DNA from: Candidatus Magasanikiibacteriota bacterium
GTDB lineage: Bacteria; Patescibacteriota; Patescibacteriia; Magasanikbacterales; UBA922
Direction: 5' to 3'
Assembly (NCBI GenBank): GCA_903837125.1
Contig: CAILTG010000077.1
Coordinates: 1 to 48,101, forward strand
Length of the DNA stretch: 48,101 bases
Both the position numbers and the translations under genes were made by a program. This document shows positions 37,319-46,727 of the stretch, in pieces. Under the pieces are notes generated by a model. It was not told the DNA's origin, did no database searches, and saw only the letters and a program-made list of their open reading frames with translations. Numbering within the stretch: position 1 is the first letter of the stretch; every line of letters begins with the position of its first letter.

Positions 37319-38746
37319 TTAAACCGTTTCGGAAAGATCTGTTTGCACAGTTGCCGCAAAACTAATTGTATCTACAATTTTCCCTCTTCCTTTTGAAACA
37401 TTAAGAACTTCTTCTATATTACTTTCAACATATGCCAAGCCTTCACGCTGTCCTCTTAATCTAGCATCATATAAATCCAAGGCTTTATTAGCACCATTAA
37501 AACCTGACAAAACTAAACTTAATTGATTATCAAAATTACCCTTTTTAAAATCTACATCTTTCCCAATCCACTTCTCCGAGGGTACTATAACAGATGGGTC
37601 GGTATTAACTACTTGCACCCTGCTATTTAAATCAATTTTTATTTGTTGCGAATTTCCAGAAAACCAATTTCCCAAACCAGAAAAACCTTTTAATCTTAGG
37701 GCTTGAGTTTCAAATTCGTTCCTTCTAACCTGAAGCCACTCTTTTCTCGCTTTAATTCCTTCCATTTCTTGGTTTAGCCACTCAAACAATTTTTGTAATT
37801 CAATTTTAAATTCTTCGGCCAAGGCCTTTAATTTCCGCGAATCAACTGTTTTAGTTTTTTCATCCCTCGCTTTTTCTGAGTTCTGCTCCAATTTTTGATA
37901 CAAAGCAACAAAATGTCTACTAACCGAAGTTCGAGGCGCTAAATCCAAAATTATTTTGTATAACTCATTTACATGATAGTTGAACATTTTTAAACCACTA
38001 TAAATTGATCCTACATGAGTATTTTCTGTTAAACCACCTTCCCGTTCTTTCACTATTTGGATTCGTCGACTTTTTTCCAATAAACTTTCATAAATTCCGC
38101 GTGTTTTTTCAGCTTTTCCCATTTTTCTCCAAAATTTCAACGCCGAACATAATTGCAAAATTTCAGCTCTGGCTTGTACAGAACCATCGGCAGCCAATTG
38201 CAAAAATTCTTCAATCTTTTGGGGAGTATAAACTTGAACCGCTAATTCCTGAAATTCTTCAGACTCTTTATCCAAAGCTTTAAGCTGTTGTTCTAATCTT
38301 TCTCGTCCATTTTCCAAACCTCTAACCAAAACACCGATTTCTGGAGTTGGCTGTGGTTGAGCTTTTAATTTATCTAATCCTAAATTTATTTCTAAAATAA
38401 AATTTTGCAATTCCGTTCTTTTTTGTAACCAAGTATCAAAACCACTTAAAAAATCTTCCAATTTATCTTTTTTATATTTATCCTTTTCTTCTTTAACAGA
38501 CAATAAAACCTGCCCTCTTCCCCTTTCACTTTTTCCTTCAAGTTTACCTGAAATTTTTTTTGCACTCAAAATAGCTTCTTTTGATCTTCTCAATAGAGCT
38601 TCCATATCCAAATTATCAACTGTTAAATCAGTATTTCCGCCCAATTGATTAACCGGTTCTTTTACAATTTTTCCTATCGAACCGTCTAATAATCTTTCAG
38701 AAAAATCCTCTTTTGGCGTTGTTGTTAACAATGGGTTTACTGACAT
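37319..38746 (-). CDS. Hypothetical coiled-coil-rich protein
   Basis: ORF 37319-38809; probable start MSVNPLL at 38746 (or MRRKEM at 38761); charged helical sequence. Confidence 0.65.
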   Translation of the reverse strand: MSVNPLLTTTPKEDFSERLLDGSIGKIVKEPVNQLGGNTDLTVDNLDMEALLRRSKEAILSAKKISGKLEGKSERGRGQVLLSVKEEKDKYKKDKLEDFLSGFDTWLQKRTELQNFILEINLGLDKLKAQPQPTPEIGVLVRGLENGRERLEQQLKALDKESEEFQELAVQVYTPQKIEEFLQLAADGSVQARAEILQLCSALKFWRKMGKAEKTRGIYESLLEKSRRIQIVKEREGGLTENTHVGSIYSGLKMFNYHVNELYKIILDLAPRTSVSRHFVALYQKLEQNSEKARDEKTKTVDSRKLKALAEEFKIELQKLFEWLNQEMEGIKARKEWLQVRRNEFETQALRLKGFSGLGNWFSGNSQQIKIDLNSRVQVVNTDPSVIVPSEKWIGKDVDFKKGNFDNQLSLVLSGFNGANKALDLYDARLRGQREGLAYVESNIEEVLNVSKGRGKIVDTISFAATVQTDLSETV

Positions 38747-38857
38747 TTCTTTTCTTCTCATAGTGCAAATTATGCTAAAATTAGAGAAATTACAAATATA
38801 TAATAACACATTTTAGGCATTTTGTCAATATGCAATTTTAAACCATTATTATTCAGA

Positions 38858-38886
38858 TTGACAGAATAATATTGAATTGTTATAAT
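38858..38886 (+). promoter_or_regulatory. Consensus sigma70 promoter for yhhQ-like gene
   Basis: TTGACA (38858-38863), 17-nt spacer, TATAAT (38881-38886). Confidence 0.85.
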
Positions 38887-38906
38887 TCTTTCATAATTTA
38901 TTCATC

Positions 38907-38948
38907 CCATCAAGGTGACATTAGATGGCTCGATGCTCATCTTTTTTT
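38907..38948 (+). promoter_or_regulatory. Candidate leader attenuator with mutually exclusive stems
   Basis: CCATC (38907-38911) can pair with GATGG (38924-38928); GATGG can also pair with TCATC (38937-38941), which is followed by T7. Confidence 0.45.
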
Positions 38949-38981
38949 ATACCCATTTTTAATTCGCTAACGACAGAATAA
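38925..38981 (+). CDS. Short upstream ORF (leader peptide) of yhhQ-like gene
   Basis: AAGGTGA then 6 nt then ATG; MARCSSFFIPIFNSLTTE*; TAA lies 1 nt before the downstream ATG. Confidence 0.45.
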   Translation: MARCSSFFIPIFNSLTTE

Positions 38982-38982
38982 T

Positions 38983-39654
38983 ATGAAATCCTATCGTTAT
39001 CTTGCCTTCATCACCACTTTCTTTTCTGTCGTTTTAATTCTCTCCAATATTGCCAGTAGCAAAATCCTCTCACTCGGCTGGTTTAGTTTTGATGGCGGGA
39101 CAATTCTGTTTCCTTTGTCTTACATTTTTGGCGATGTTTTGACTGAAGTTTATGGCTATGCCAATTCCCGAAGAGTTATCTGGACTGGATTTTTTATGAA
39201 TATTTTAATGGTTTTAATTTTTTTTGTAGTAGGTATTCTGCCGCCAGCTTTTGATTGGGGCAACCAAGCGGCTTATGATGCCATACTCGGAGTCGTACCA
39301 AGAATAGTTCTGGGAAGTTTATGTGCTTATTTAGTTGGTGAATTTTTGAATAGCTATGTGCTGGCAAAATTAAAAATAAAAACAGCTGGAAAACACTTCT
39401 GGTTTCGCGCTCTTGGCTCCACTCTAATTGGAGAATTTTTTGATACTACAATTTTTTTATTAATCGCCTTTGCCGGTGTACTACCGTGGAATTTACTCTG
39501 GATTGTTTGGATCTCAAATTATATTTTCAAGGTTGGTATTGAAATAATATTATTACCAATTACCTACCGCGTAGTAGCCTTTTTGAAAAGAAAAGAAAAT
39601 GAAGATTATTATGACACTAACACCAACTTCAATCCTCTAAAATTAAAAAATTAA
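38983..39654 (+). CDS. yhhQ: Queuosine precursor transporter (YhhQ/VUT family)
   Basis: VVLILSNIASSKIL, FPLSYIFGDVLTEVYGYANSRRVIWTGFFMN, GSTLIGEFFDTTIFLLIAF. Confidence 0.93.
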   Translation: MKSYRYLAFITTFFSVVLILSNIASSKILSLGWFSFDGGTILFPLSYIFGDVLTEVYGYANSRRVIWTGFFMNILMVLIFFVVGILPPAFDWGNQAAYDAILGVVPRIVLGSLCAYLVGEFLNSYVLAKLKIKTAGKHFWFRALGSTLIGEFFDTTIFLLIAFAGVLPWNLLWIVWISNYIFKVGIEIILLPITYRVVAFLKRKENEDYYDTNTNFNPLKLKN

Positions 39655-39759
39655 TAATAGAAGTTATCCACTCCCCCTTGAGATACCATTGATTTTCCTC
39701 TAATTTTGTGTATACTATAGTTGTAGTTGTTCGTTACAATCAACCAAGGAGGAGTCGGC

Positions 39760-40428
39760 ATGAGCAAAGTCGCTAAACTGATCGTCGCAGGATTTTCTGG
39801 TTTCATGATTTGTTTGGGATTCTACCAACTGGGTTTCACTTGGGAAGTGGTGATTGTGGGCAGTCTGGTTTCCTGTCTTGTCCTCTTTCAAATAGAGGCA
39901 AACTGGAAATCATTGATAGCCTTAACTGCCACCGCTCTCATCTGTGTACCCACGGTATTTCTTCCACCCGAAGGCGCCTGGGCCTACATCATGGAAGGAT
40001 TTTTGGCAAATCTGGTAGTAGAAGCCTTTGAAATGGGCAAATACTACAGCCAGGAAGAAAAACCAAAAGTAAATTTCTGGAAAATCACCGAAGCCACCAC
40101 TGCTTGGATAGTAAGTGGAGCTTCAATTCATGCTCTGATCTGCAACACTGTTCCTGATTTGGAACATATTGGCACGGGCATGGTTCTGTTCATGATGGCC
40201 AGAGAAACTGCTTGGGTAGCAGCAGCCCGAACCATGAGTATGGTGGCAATTCTTGGCGGAACCGTGGTCAGCATCATTCTGGGTGTTACTTCTACGTTCA
40301 TCCCCCACGAATACGTGTTCACCGCCATGGTTAGCTGTTCTTTACTGCTCTTGGCGGAAAGAACTGTCCTCACCATCGCCCACCTAATCAAGAAGTTATA
40401 TCAACTTCACCTGCTCAAGCCTACCTAG
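39760..40428 (+). CDS. Multi-TM hypothetical membrane protein
   Basis: ATG at 39760 preceded by AAGGAGGAG; upstream TTGATT-16-TATACT; several TM helices; GC content visibly higher than neighbours. Confidence 0.8.
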   Translation: MSKVAKLIVAGFSGFMICLGFYQLGFTWEVVIVGSLVSCLVLFQIEANWKSLIALTATALICVPTVFLPPEGAWAYIMEGFLANLVVEAFEMGKYYSQEEKPKVNFWKITEATTAWIVSGASIHALICNTVPDLEHIGTGMVLFMMARETAWVAAARTMSMVAILGGTVVSIILGVTSTFIPHEYVFTAMVSCSLLLLAERTVLTIAHLIKKLYQLHLLKPT

Positions 40429-40478
40429 AACAACTAACAACACCATTGTGTCTTCGCACAATGGAGGACACACAAAAA

Positions 40479-40507
40479 TAAACCGACCATAAGTCGGATT
40501 TTTTTAT
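40479..40507 (+). terminator. Intrinsic terminator after the 222-aa membrane protein gene
   Basis: CCGAC-cataa-GTCGG-ATTTTTTT. Confidence 0.8.
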
Positions 40508-40554
40508 TTTAAAAAACCGTTCCACATCATCTTATAGAACGGTTTATTAATATT

Positions 40555-41052
40555 TTATTCTACCACCTTTTCCAAATCATTTAAAAAAACTTTTTTTAAA
40601 TTTTCGGATAAATTAGCAATTAACAACTTAGCATGCTCACGATAACTTTTTAATTCCTTTTCATTTTTTTGTAATAAATAATAAGCGATACTATCAAGTG
40701 GATCAGCAATTTTAATGGCCATTGCTTCATCGCCAATTTTTTTACATCTTGACACTATATCTGCCATCCGTTCATGATGGTCCACAATAGATTTATCTTT
40801 TGAATTTGCTTTTATTAATTCTAAAACACGTTTACCAAACTTTTTTTCTATTTCTTCTCCCTTTACTGATGACCATTCCAACATATCATGGAGTATACCC
40901 GCTATTACCACTTCATCACGAAATTTTTTCTTAAACAACAAATAACCCACTCTTAAAACGTGCGGAATAGCTGGCTTATTCGGACTGGATATATCTGAAT
41001 TTTTTAAAAAGTCTATTGCTTCTTTAAATTTTATCTCAAACTCTTGATTCAT
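40555..41052 (-). CDS. HD-domain phosphohydrolase (SpoT/RelA-hydrolase-like)
   Basis: HVLRVGYLLFKKKFRDEVVIAGILHDMLEWSSVKGEEIEKKFG. Confidence 0.85.
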   Translation of the reverse strand: MNQEFEIKFKEAIDFLKNSDISSPNKPAIPHVLRVGYLLFKKKFRDEVVIAGILHDMLEWSSVKGEEIEKKFGKRVLELIKANSKDKSIVDHHERMADIVSRCKKIGDEAMAIKIADPLDSIAYYLLQKNEKELKSYREHAKLLIANLSENLKKVFLNDLEKVVE

Positions 41053-41136
41053 ATTTATGTTATATTTTAAATAATCAACACAGCCTCTCCATAATATACA
41101 CCATAATAATTTGTATTTTTTTACGTGTATATTGTA

Positions 41137-42243
41137 TCATGTTATGAACATGGCATCTCCAAAACTATAAAATCGATACTTTTCTTCCACCGCTTTTTTA
41201 TAACAGTCCAACATAAACTCCCTATCACCGACAAATGCGGAAACTAACATTAATAATGTAGATTTAGGTAAATGAAAATTAGTAATCATCGCATCAACCA
41301 CTTGAAATTTAAAACCAGGTTTAATAAATAAATTCAAATCTCCCTTATAAGCACATACAATCCCTCCCCTTTTAGGGGAGGTTAGGAGAGGTATTTCGCT
41401 CTTGAAAGAAGGAAAAGTTAATTGTGCAACACCTTCAAGCGTACGTACCGTCGTCGTTCCAACTGCAATCACTCTTCGCCCCTCAGTTTTAGCTCGATTA
41501 ATTTTTTCCGCATTTTCTTCAGTTAACTCTACCCATTCTGAATGCATAACATGATCTTCTACTTTTTCTGACTTAATTGGCAGAAAAGTTCCTAACCCCA
41601 CATGCAAAGTTACTTCAGCAAATTCCACCCCTTTATCTTTTAATTTTTCAATCAACGTGTCCGTAAAATGAAATCCAGCAGTTGGTGCCGCCACTGAACC
41701 TTCACTTTTGGCATAAACTGTTTGATAAGATTCAATCTCCTGTGGTTCATCTTTTACATATGGCGGTACTGGAATATGTCCATACTTATTAGCTTTTTCA
41801 CGAACAATTTCCGCATTATCAGAAAATTGTACCAAAATTGTTCCATCTTTTTCTTTAAGCAAAGCCTCACAATAAAAATCTGAAGCAAATTTAACTCGCA
41901 TGCCTTCTCGTAAATGACGGCCAGGTTTGGCCAACACTTTCCACACTCCTTCGTTCTCCATTTCTCGCACCAGAAAAATCTCAATTTCTTTCTTATGTTC
42001 TAACAATTCTTCATTATTTATAGATTCCAACTCGCCAAACAATCGCGCTTTAAAAACTTTAGAATTATTCCAAACTAATAAATCACCCGGCTGTAAATAA
42101 TTTAAAATATCATAAAAATGCTGATGTTGAATCAGCTGTTTTTTTCGGTCCACAACCATCAAACGAGAATAATCACGAGGAATCATTGGTGTTTGAGCAA
42201 TTAATTCTTGAGGTAAGTTGTAATCAAAATCTGCTGTCAACAT
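41137..42243 (-). CDS. queA: S-adenosylmethionine:tRNA ribosyltransferase-isomerase
   Basis: FDYNLPQELIAQTPMIPRDYSRLMVVDR; SVAAPTAGFHFTDTL; HVGLGTFLPIK; TNFHLPKSTLLMLVSAF. Confidence 0.98.
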   Translation of the reverse strand: MLTADFDYNLPQELIAQTPMIPRDYSRLMVVDRKKQLIQHQHFYDILNYLQPGDLLVWNNSKVFKARLFGELESINNEELLEHKKEIEIFLVREMENEGVWKVLAKPGRHLREGMRVKFASDFYCEALLKEKDGTILVQFSDNAEIVREKANKYGHIPVPPYVKDEPQEIESYQTVYAKSEGSVAAPTAGFHFTDTLIEKLKDKGVEFAEVTLHVGLGTFLPIKSEKVEDHVMHSEWVELTEENAEKINRAKTEGRRVIAVGTTTVRTLEGVAQLTFPSFKSEIPLLTSPKRGGIVCAYKGDLNLFIKPGFKFQVVDAMITNFHLPKSTLLMLVSAFVGDREFMLDCYKKAVEEKYRFYSFGDAMFIT

Positions 42244-42246
42244 AAA

Positions 42247-43134
42247 TTAATATAAATATTTTTTATTCTTATTATGTTCTTCCAAGGTCTTGGCGTAATG
42301 CATATGTCCATCTTTACCGCTCAAAAAATACCAATAATCATTTTCTTTTGGATTTATGGATGCTTGCATAGATTCAACACTAGGGCTACAAATTGGCCCG
42401 GGCGGCAAACCTGGATATTTATAGGTATTCCACAGTGAATCAAATTGTCGTTCTTTGTTTGTAGTAAATACATTTCCTGTTTTATCTATAGCATAATGCA
42501 CACTAGAATCTACTTGAAGTGCCCAACCCTTTTTAACTCTTCTCCACAAAATATCAGATACAATTGGTCTGTCTTCATCAAACTTTGTTTCTTTTTCAAT
42601 AATACTGGCCATGGTTAAAAAATCACCAAGTGGAATTCCAGTCGACAAAATCGTGCTAGTACCAACCCAATAATCTTTGTAACCCTGATCTAAAAATTTA
42701 TTTATAACATCTGATAATTTTGCATCTGCAAATACACGATACGTTTCTGGTGCCAAAAAACCTTCCAAACTTATACCAGCATTTTTACCTGCAAACCCAG
42801 AATGTGATTCATACATTGAATAAAAATCTGAAGGACATGGTTTTGCCAATGGACTGGTGCGCAGATCTTTACTGCAATCAATATAATAAAATGTAACTGG
42901 TTCTCCTGTTAATTCATACACATTCTTAGTACTTGTTGCAAACCCCTTTGAAACCAAATACTCTGCTATCTGCCGCAAATTCCAACCAGGAATAATGGTT
43001 AAAGTAATTTCCGGCCGTGGTGGCGGCGTAATATATTTTGGATGAAGATAACGATAATAAAAAAAACAAGTTCCCATCAGAACACAAAACAACGCTATCA
43101 AACCAATAATTTTATATAATTTATCATTAGACAT
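42247..43134 (-). CDS. mltG: Endolytic transglycosylase MltG (YceG-like)
   Basis: LEGFLAPETYRV; LTMASIIEKET; YNTYKYPGLPPGPICSPSVESMQASINPKENDYWYFLSG-like C-terminus. Confidence 0.95.
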   Translation of the reverse strand: MSNDKLYKIIGLIALFCVLMGTCFFYYRYLHPKYITPPPRPEITLTIIPGWNLRQIAEYLVSKGFATSTKNVYELTGEPVTFYYIDCSKDLRTSPLAKPCPSDFYSMYESHSGFAGKNAGISLEGFLAPETYRVFADAKLSDVINKFLDQGYKDYWVGTSTILSTGIPLGDFLTMASIIEKETKFDEDRPIVSDILWRRVKKGWALQVDSSVHYAIDKTGNVFTTNKERQFDSLWNTYKYPGLPPGPICSPSVESMQASINPKENDYWYFLSGKDGHMHYAKTLEEHNKNKKYLY

Positions 43135-43167
43135 TAATTTGACATTAGAAATTGATAATTAAAAATT

Positions 43168-44217
43168 TTATAAATATTTTTCTTCCCCTTCTTCCTCTAT
43201 CTTCACCAACAATTCCTTAATCTCTGGTACATTATCTTTATGACAGACCAAAAGTGCATCCTTGGTGTTAATAATAATCATTCCTTCCAAACCTACCCCA
43301 GTTACCAACTTTTCCTCATCATTATAAACAAAACAGTCTTCTGAATTATGCAAAACAACTTTACCTTTCAAAAAATGTTCTTTAGGCGATTTTGCCAAAG
43401 CCTCTTTGAGCGCATACAAAGTACCAGGGTCGGACCAACCCATATCCACTTTTATCACTACTGCCTGTGAAGAATCAACATGCTCCAAAATTGCATTATC
43501 AAATGACTGAGCGATTAAATTCTGATATTCTACTTGTAATAATTTTTCATCCCTTACCATAACCAATAATTTTTCCAATAATTCTGGTTGAAATTTTTCA
43601 TACAAACCCAAAATAAAATCTAAATCAAAGACAAAATATCCGGGATTCCACAGCCACTCACCGCTACCAAACATTTTTTCACATAATTTTAATTCTGGCC
43701 GATATTTCCACCCTTTAAATTCATAAACATTACCCTCAATTTTATTTCCCAATTTAATCCAACCTAAGTTATGATTAGCAAATCTGGGTTTTTCTCCCAA
43801 AAAAACAATCCTGGCTGGATTTTCAACCACTAAATTCTCCCCTTTTTTAAGAGCTGCTCTAAATTCTTCTGGATGATCCATAAAATGGTCAGACCACAAT
43901 ACCGCCACTGGACCCTTAAGACCAGCTTTCTTTAAACGTAGTAAAGTAAGGCCAACGGCTGCCGCCAAATCACGCTTCGCTGGTTCGGTAAAAATATGCG
44001 CTGGCTCCAATTCTTTAATCTGTTCCTCTACTAAGGGCACATATTTAACATTAGTAGAAACATAAATATTTTCTAAACCAAAACCTTTTATTCGCTCCAC
44101 CGCCATTTGCAAAGTGGATTTATTATCTTTTAATTTTTCAAACTGCTTTGGCGAATTACGACGTGATAATGGCCAAAGCCTGGTACCGGCGCCGCCGGCA
44201 AAAATTACAATTTTCAT
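43168..44217 (-). CDS. Mannose-1-phosphate guanylyltransferase-like nucleotidyltransferase
   Basis: IFAGGAGTRLWPLSRRNSPKQFEKL; WSDHFM; EHVDSSQAVVIKVDMGWSDPGT. Confidence 0.92.
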   Translation of the reverse strand: MKIVIFAGGAGTRLWPLSRRNSPKQFEKLKDNKSTLQMAVERIKGFGLENIYVSTNVKYVPLVEEQIKELEPAHIFTEPAKRDLAAAVGLTLLRLKKAGLKGPVAVLWSDHFMDHPEEFRAALKKGENLVVENPARIVFLGEKPRFANHNLGWIKLGNKIEGNVYEFKGWKYRPELKLCEKMFGSGEWLWNPGYFVFDLDFILGLYEKFQPELLEKLLVMVRDEKLLQVEYQNLIAQSFDNAILEHVDSSQAVVIKVDMGWSDPGTLYALKEALAKSPKEHFLKGKVVLHNSEDCFVYNDEEKLVTGVGLEGMIIINTKDALLVCHKDNVPEIKELLVKIEEEGEEKYL

Positions 44218-44222
44218 AATAA

Positions 44223-44792
44223 TTATTTAAATGAACTCATCAACCACACATAAACTGGTTGAAATAAATGTCCCAACAACCAAAAAGATAATAAAGAATA
44301 AATAAAAGCCAACACTATACCACCTACAATGTCCCGCGGATAATGTACACCACAATAAACCCGAGAAACTCCCACTAAAGTTGCTAAAAACAATAACAAA
44401 ACGGCAAACCAAAAGGGCGGGCTAAAAAATAAAGTTATGAACACCAACACAAAAGCAGTGGTAGTATGATCCGAAGGAAAGGCTTTCCAATTTTCTGTTG
44501 GTTTAAATAAAGTAGTAATTTCTGGAAACTGAATGCTGGGCCGCGGATGTCGCCAAACAATAGCAATTAAATAATTATCAACAAAACCAAAAAAGGCCGC
44601 CGCTAAAATAAGTTTAATAAATATTTTAAAATCCAACCCCGACAAAATTATACTCCCCCACCACAAAATTAAAATGCCTAAAACATAAATTAACCAATGG
44701 GCAGTATATAAAAACAAAAAATCACGCCATTTATTCTTTCCTAATTGACGATTAATTTTTAAAAATAATTTTTGTGACCAAGATAATAACAT
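44223..44792 (-). CDS. PAP2-family phosphatase
   Basis: RHPRPSIQ; AFPSDHTTTAFVL; SRVYCGVHYPRDIVGG. Confidence 0.95.
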   Translation of the reverse strand: MLLSWSQKLFLKINRQLGKNKWRDFLFLYTAHWLIYVLGILILWWGSIILSGLDFKIFIKLILAAAFFGFVDNYLIAIVWRHPRPSIQFPEITTLFKPTENWKAFPSDHTTTAFVLVFITLFFSPPFWFAVLLLFLATLVGVSRVYCGVHYPRDIVGGIVLAFIYSLLSFWLLGHLFQPVYVWLMSSFK

Positions 44793-44906
44793 AAAATTCC
44801 TAATTCATCTAATTTTCAAATTCACCTAATAAAATTAATAATATTTAATTTCTAAATTTGTTATTTGATATTTTATTAGAAATTAGGTGAATTAGAAATT
44901 AGAAAT

Positions 44907-45875
44907 TTACAAAATTTTCTTTGCTAACTGATATAACTTATAATAAAATGACTTTAGTATTATATCACAGGCTTTCGGATACTGTTTTACCCGCCCACCA
45001 AACCCTACTTTAAACCTGGTAACCCCAGTCCAAGGGTGATTAACTTCCCAACAAAAACCATTAAAACAAGTATGCTGTTTGGGATTACTATCACTCACGC
45101 TCGGCGCCACACCCCAAAAATCATAAAACTGACAACCTAATTTTTTTCCTAATTTAATTCCCTCCCATTGCAACAAATATGGAGCCATTAAATTTCGCCA
45201 ATCGCCTGATGAAGCGCCGTGCAGGTAAACAATTGTGTCGGAAGAGCTAACCAAAATATTAGTAGCAATTGGTTTCTCTTTATAATAAGCAATTAATTGG
45301 TAGACAATATTACTTTGCAACATTTTTTCATAATATTTTTTATCATGGCTTTTAAACTGATCACGTGAAGTAGTTTCTAAATTCAATTGCCAAAAAATAT
45401 CTATATTTTTCTCTTGCCTTATTTCCACGCCATGCTTTTCTGCTACATGAATATTATAGCGAGTTTTAGCATGCATACCAGTCAATATTTCATCCTCGGA
45501 CTTGGCTAAATCTAAAATTAGAGTTTGTTGAGGTTGACGATTTTTAACTAATTCAAAATTCTTAATTCTCAATTCGTAATTATTAGAGAACTCAAATCTA
45601 ACAAAAATATAATTTTGTTTTTCCAAAATACTTTTTAAACTCTGAACTAGGAACTCTGAACTAGGAACTCTAGGCAAATAAAGATACTTCAGCCCCAAGC
45701 CAAGTTGATGTTCAAACCCCTGCACCTGCCACCCCTCGCCTATCAATCTTACCACCTTATGTCCCACACTTGTCTGAAACTCTCCCCATTCAAAGGATTG
45801 CAAAAACTCAGTCTGACTCGCTTGAATGAGGCCTTTATTCCATTCTTCTTTGTTTGTACAAAATTTAATTTCCAT
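44907..45875 (-). CDS. FemAB-like peptidoglycan bridge/lipid II aminoacyltransferase
   Basis: QSFEWGEFQTSVGHKVVRL; LHGASSGDWRNLMAPYLLQWEGIKLGKKLGCQFYDFWG; VTRFKVGFGGRVKQY. Confidence 0.92.
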   Translation of the reverse strand: MEIKFCTNKEEWNKGLIQASQTEFLQSFEWGEFQTSVGHKVVRLIGEGWQVQGFEHQLGLGLKYLYLPRVPSSEFLVQSLKSILEKQNYIFVRFEFSNNYELRIKNFELVKNRQPQQTLILDLAKSEDEILTGMHAKTRYNIHVAEKHGVEIRQEKNIDIFWQLNLETTSRDQFKSHDKKYYEKMLQSNIVYQLIAYYKEKPIATNILVSSSDTIVYLHGASSGDWRNLMAPYLLQWEGIKLGKKLGCQFYDFWGVAPSVSDSNPKQHTCFNGFCWEVNHPWTGVTRFKVGFGGRVKQYPKACDIILKSFYYKLYQLAKKIL

Positions 45876-45926
45876 GGGTATATTTTAGCTGAAAAAGCCT
45901 ATTTTAGCAACCAACAACCCCTCCTC

Positions 45927-45955
45927 TTGATTTTATTTCATATTTAGTGTATAAT
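45927..45955 (+). promoter_or_regulatory. Sigma70 promoter upstream of rpmF-nusB-rnc
   Basis: TTGATT, 17-nt spacer, TATAAT. Confidence 0.75.
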
Positions 45956-46034
45956 ACGCCCAGTTTTGTTACCCTGACCAACCATTTGGATAGGTTTAAA
46001 AATTACAAAATTTAAAAATTTAAAAATTAATTCT

Positions 46035-46253
46035 ATGGGTCTACCTTCAAAAAAACGAACCAACCGTTCAAAAAGAGAAAGAGCAGCACATTTTGCCCTT
46101 AAAAAAACCACTGTAGGCAAATGTGAAAAATGTCAGGCTATTATTTTACCACATCACGCTTGTGCCAAATGTGGCTTTTATCGTGGTCACCAAGCCCTAA
46201 AAGTGGAAGCCAGAAATGCTAGGAGACAACGAAGAGAAAAAAGGACACAATAA
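46035..46253 (+). CDS. rpmF: Ribosomal protein bL32
   Basis: MGLPSKKRTNRSKRERAAHFAL; zinc ribbon CEKC..CAKC. Confidence 0.95.
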   Translation: MGLPSKKRTNRSKRERAAHFALKKTTVGKCEKCQAIILPHHACAKCGFYRGHQALKVEARNARRQRREKRTQ

Positions 46254-46256
46254 ATT

Positions 46257-46727
46257 ATGTCAAACAGACACTTGGCCCGTTCTATCGCCATGCAAGTTTT
46301 GTACCAATGGGATTTTAAAAATCAACCCACGGCGGTTTTGCCAGCCATAATTGAACAAAATGTTCAAGAATTTGGCGATGGGCTGGAAGAAGAAAAAATA
46401 TTTATTGCAGACACCATAAATGGGGTAATTGATAATTTGGAAAAAATAGACAAAATTATCACTACCCATGCTCCAGACTGGCCAATTCAACAAATTACTC
46501 TCGTGGATCGCAACATCTTAAGAATCGGCATTTTTGAATTAAAATTCAATGATAAAATTCCAGCTAAAGTAGCTATTAATGAAGCTATAGAACTAGCTAA
46601 AAGCTATGGCGGCCAATCCTCTGGCAAATTTGTAAATGGAGTGCTGGGAGCAATTTATAATGAAATGGTGAAAAATGGAGAAATATCCGCCCTAGACGGA
46701 TCCGCCTCTGGCGGAAAACCAGAATAA
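46257..46727 (+). CDS. nusB: Transcription antitermination factor NusB
   Basis: [60 protein letters not shown]. Confidence 0.96.
   Translation: MSNRHLARSIAMQVLYQWDFKNQPTAVLPAIIEQNVQEFGDGLEEEKIFIADTINGVIDNLEKIDKIITTHAPDWPIQQITLVDRNILRIGIFELKFNDKIPAKVAINEAIELAKSYGGQSSGKFVNGVLGAIYNEMVKNGEISALDGSASGGKPE
46684..46715. repeat. Related double-hairpin palindrome inside the 3' end of nusB
   Basis: ATCCGccctagaCGGAT followed by TCCGCC-tct-GGCGGA. Confidence 0.75.

Noticed and set aside
38893-38950. Known preQ1 riboswitch upstream of yhhQ
   Set aside because: I could not match the preQ1-I, II or III sequence patterns that I remember; reported only as an unclassified leader.
38925-39654. uORF as an N-terminal extension of YhhQ through slippage on T7
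   Set aside because: Shifting into the yhhQ frame after the T-run meets a TAA (TAT ACC CAT TTT TAA), so no fusion is possible that way.
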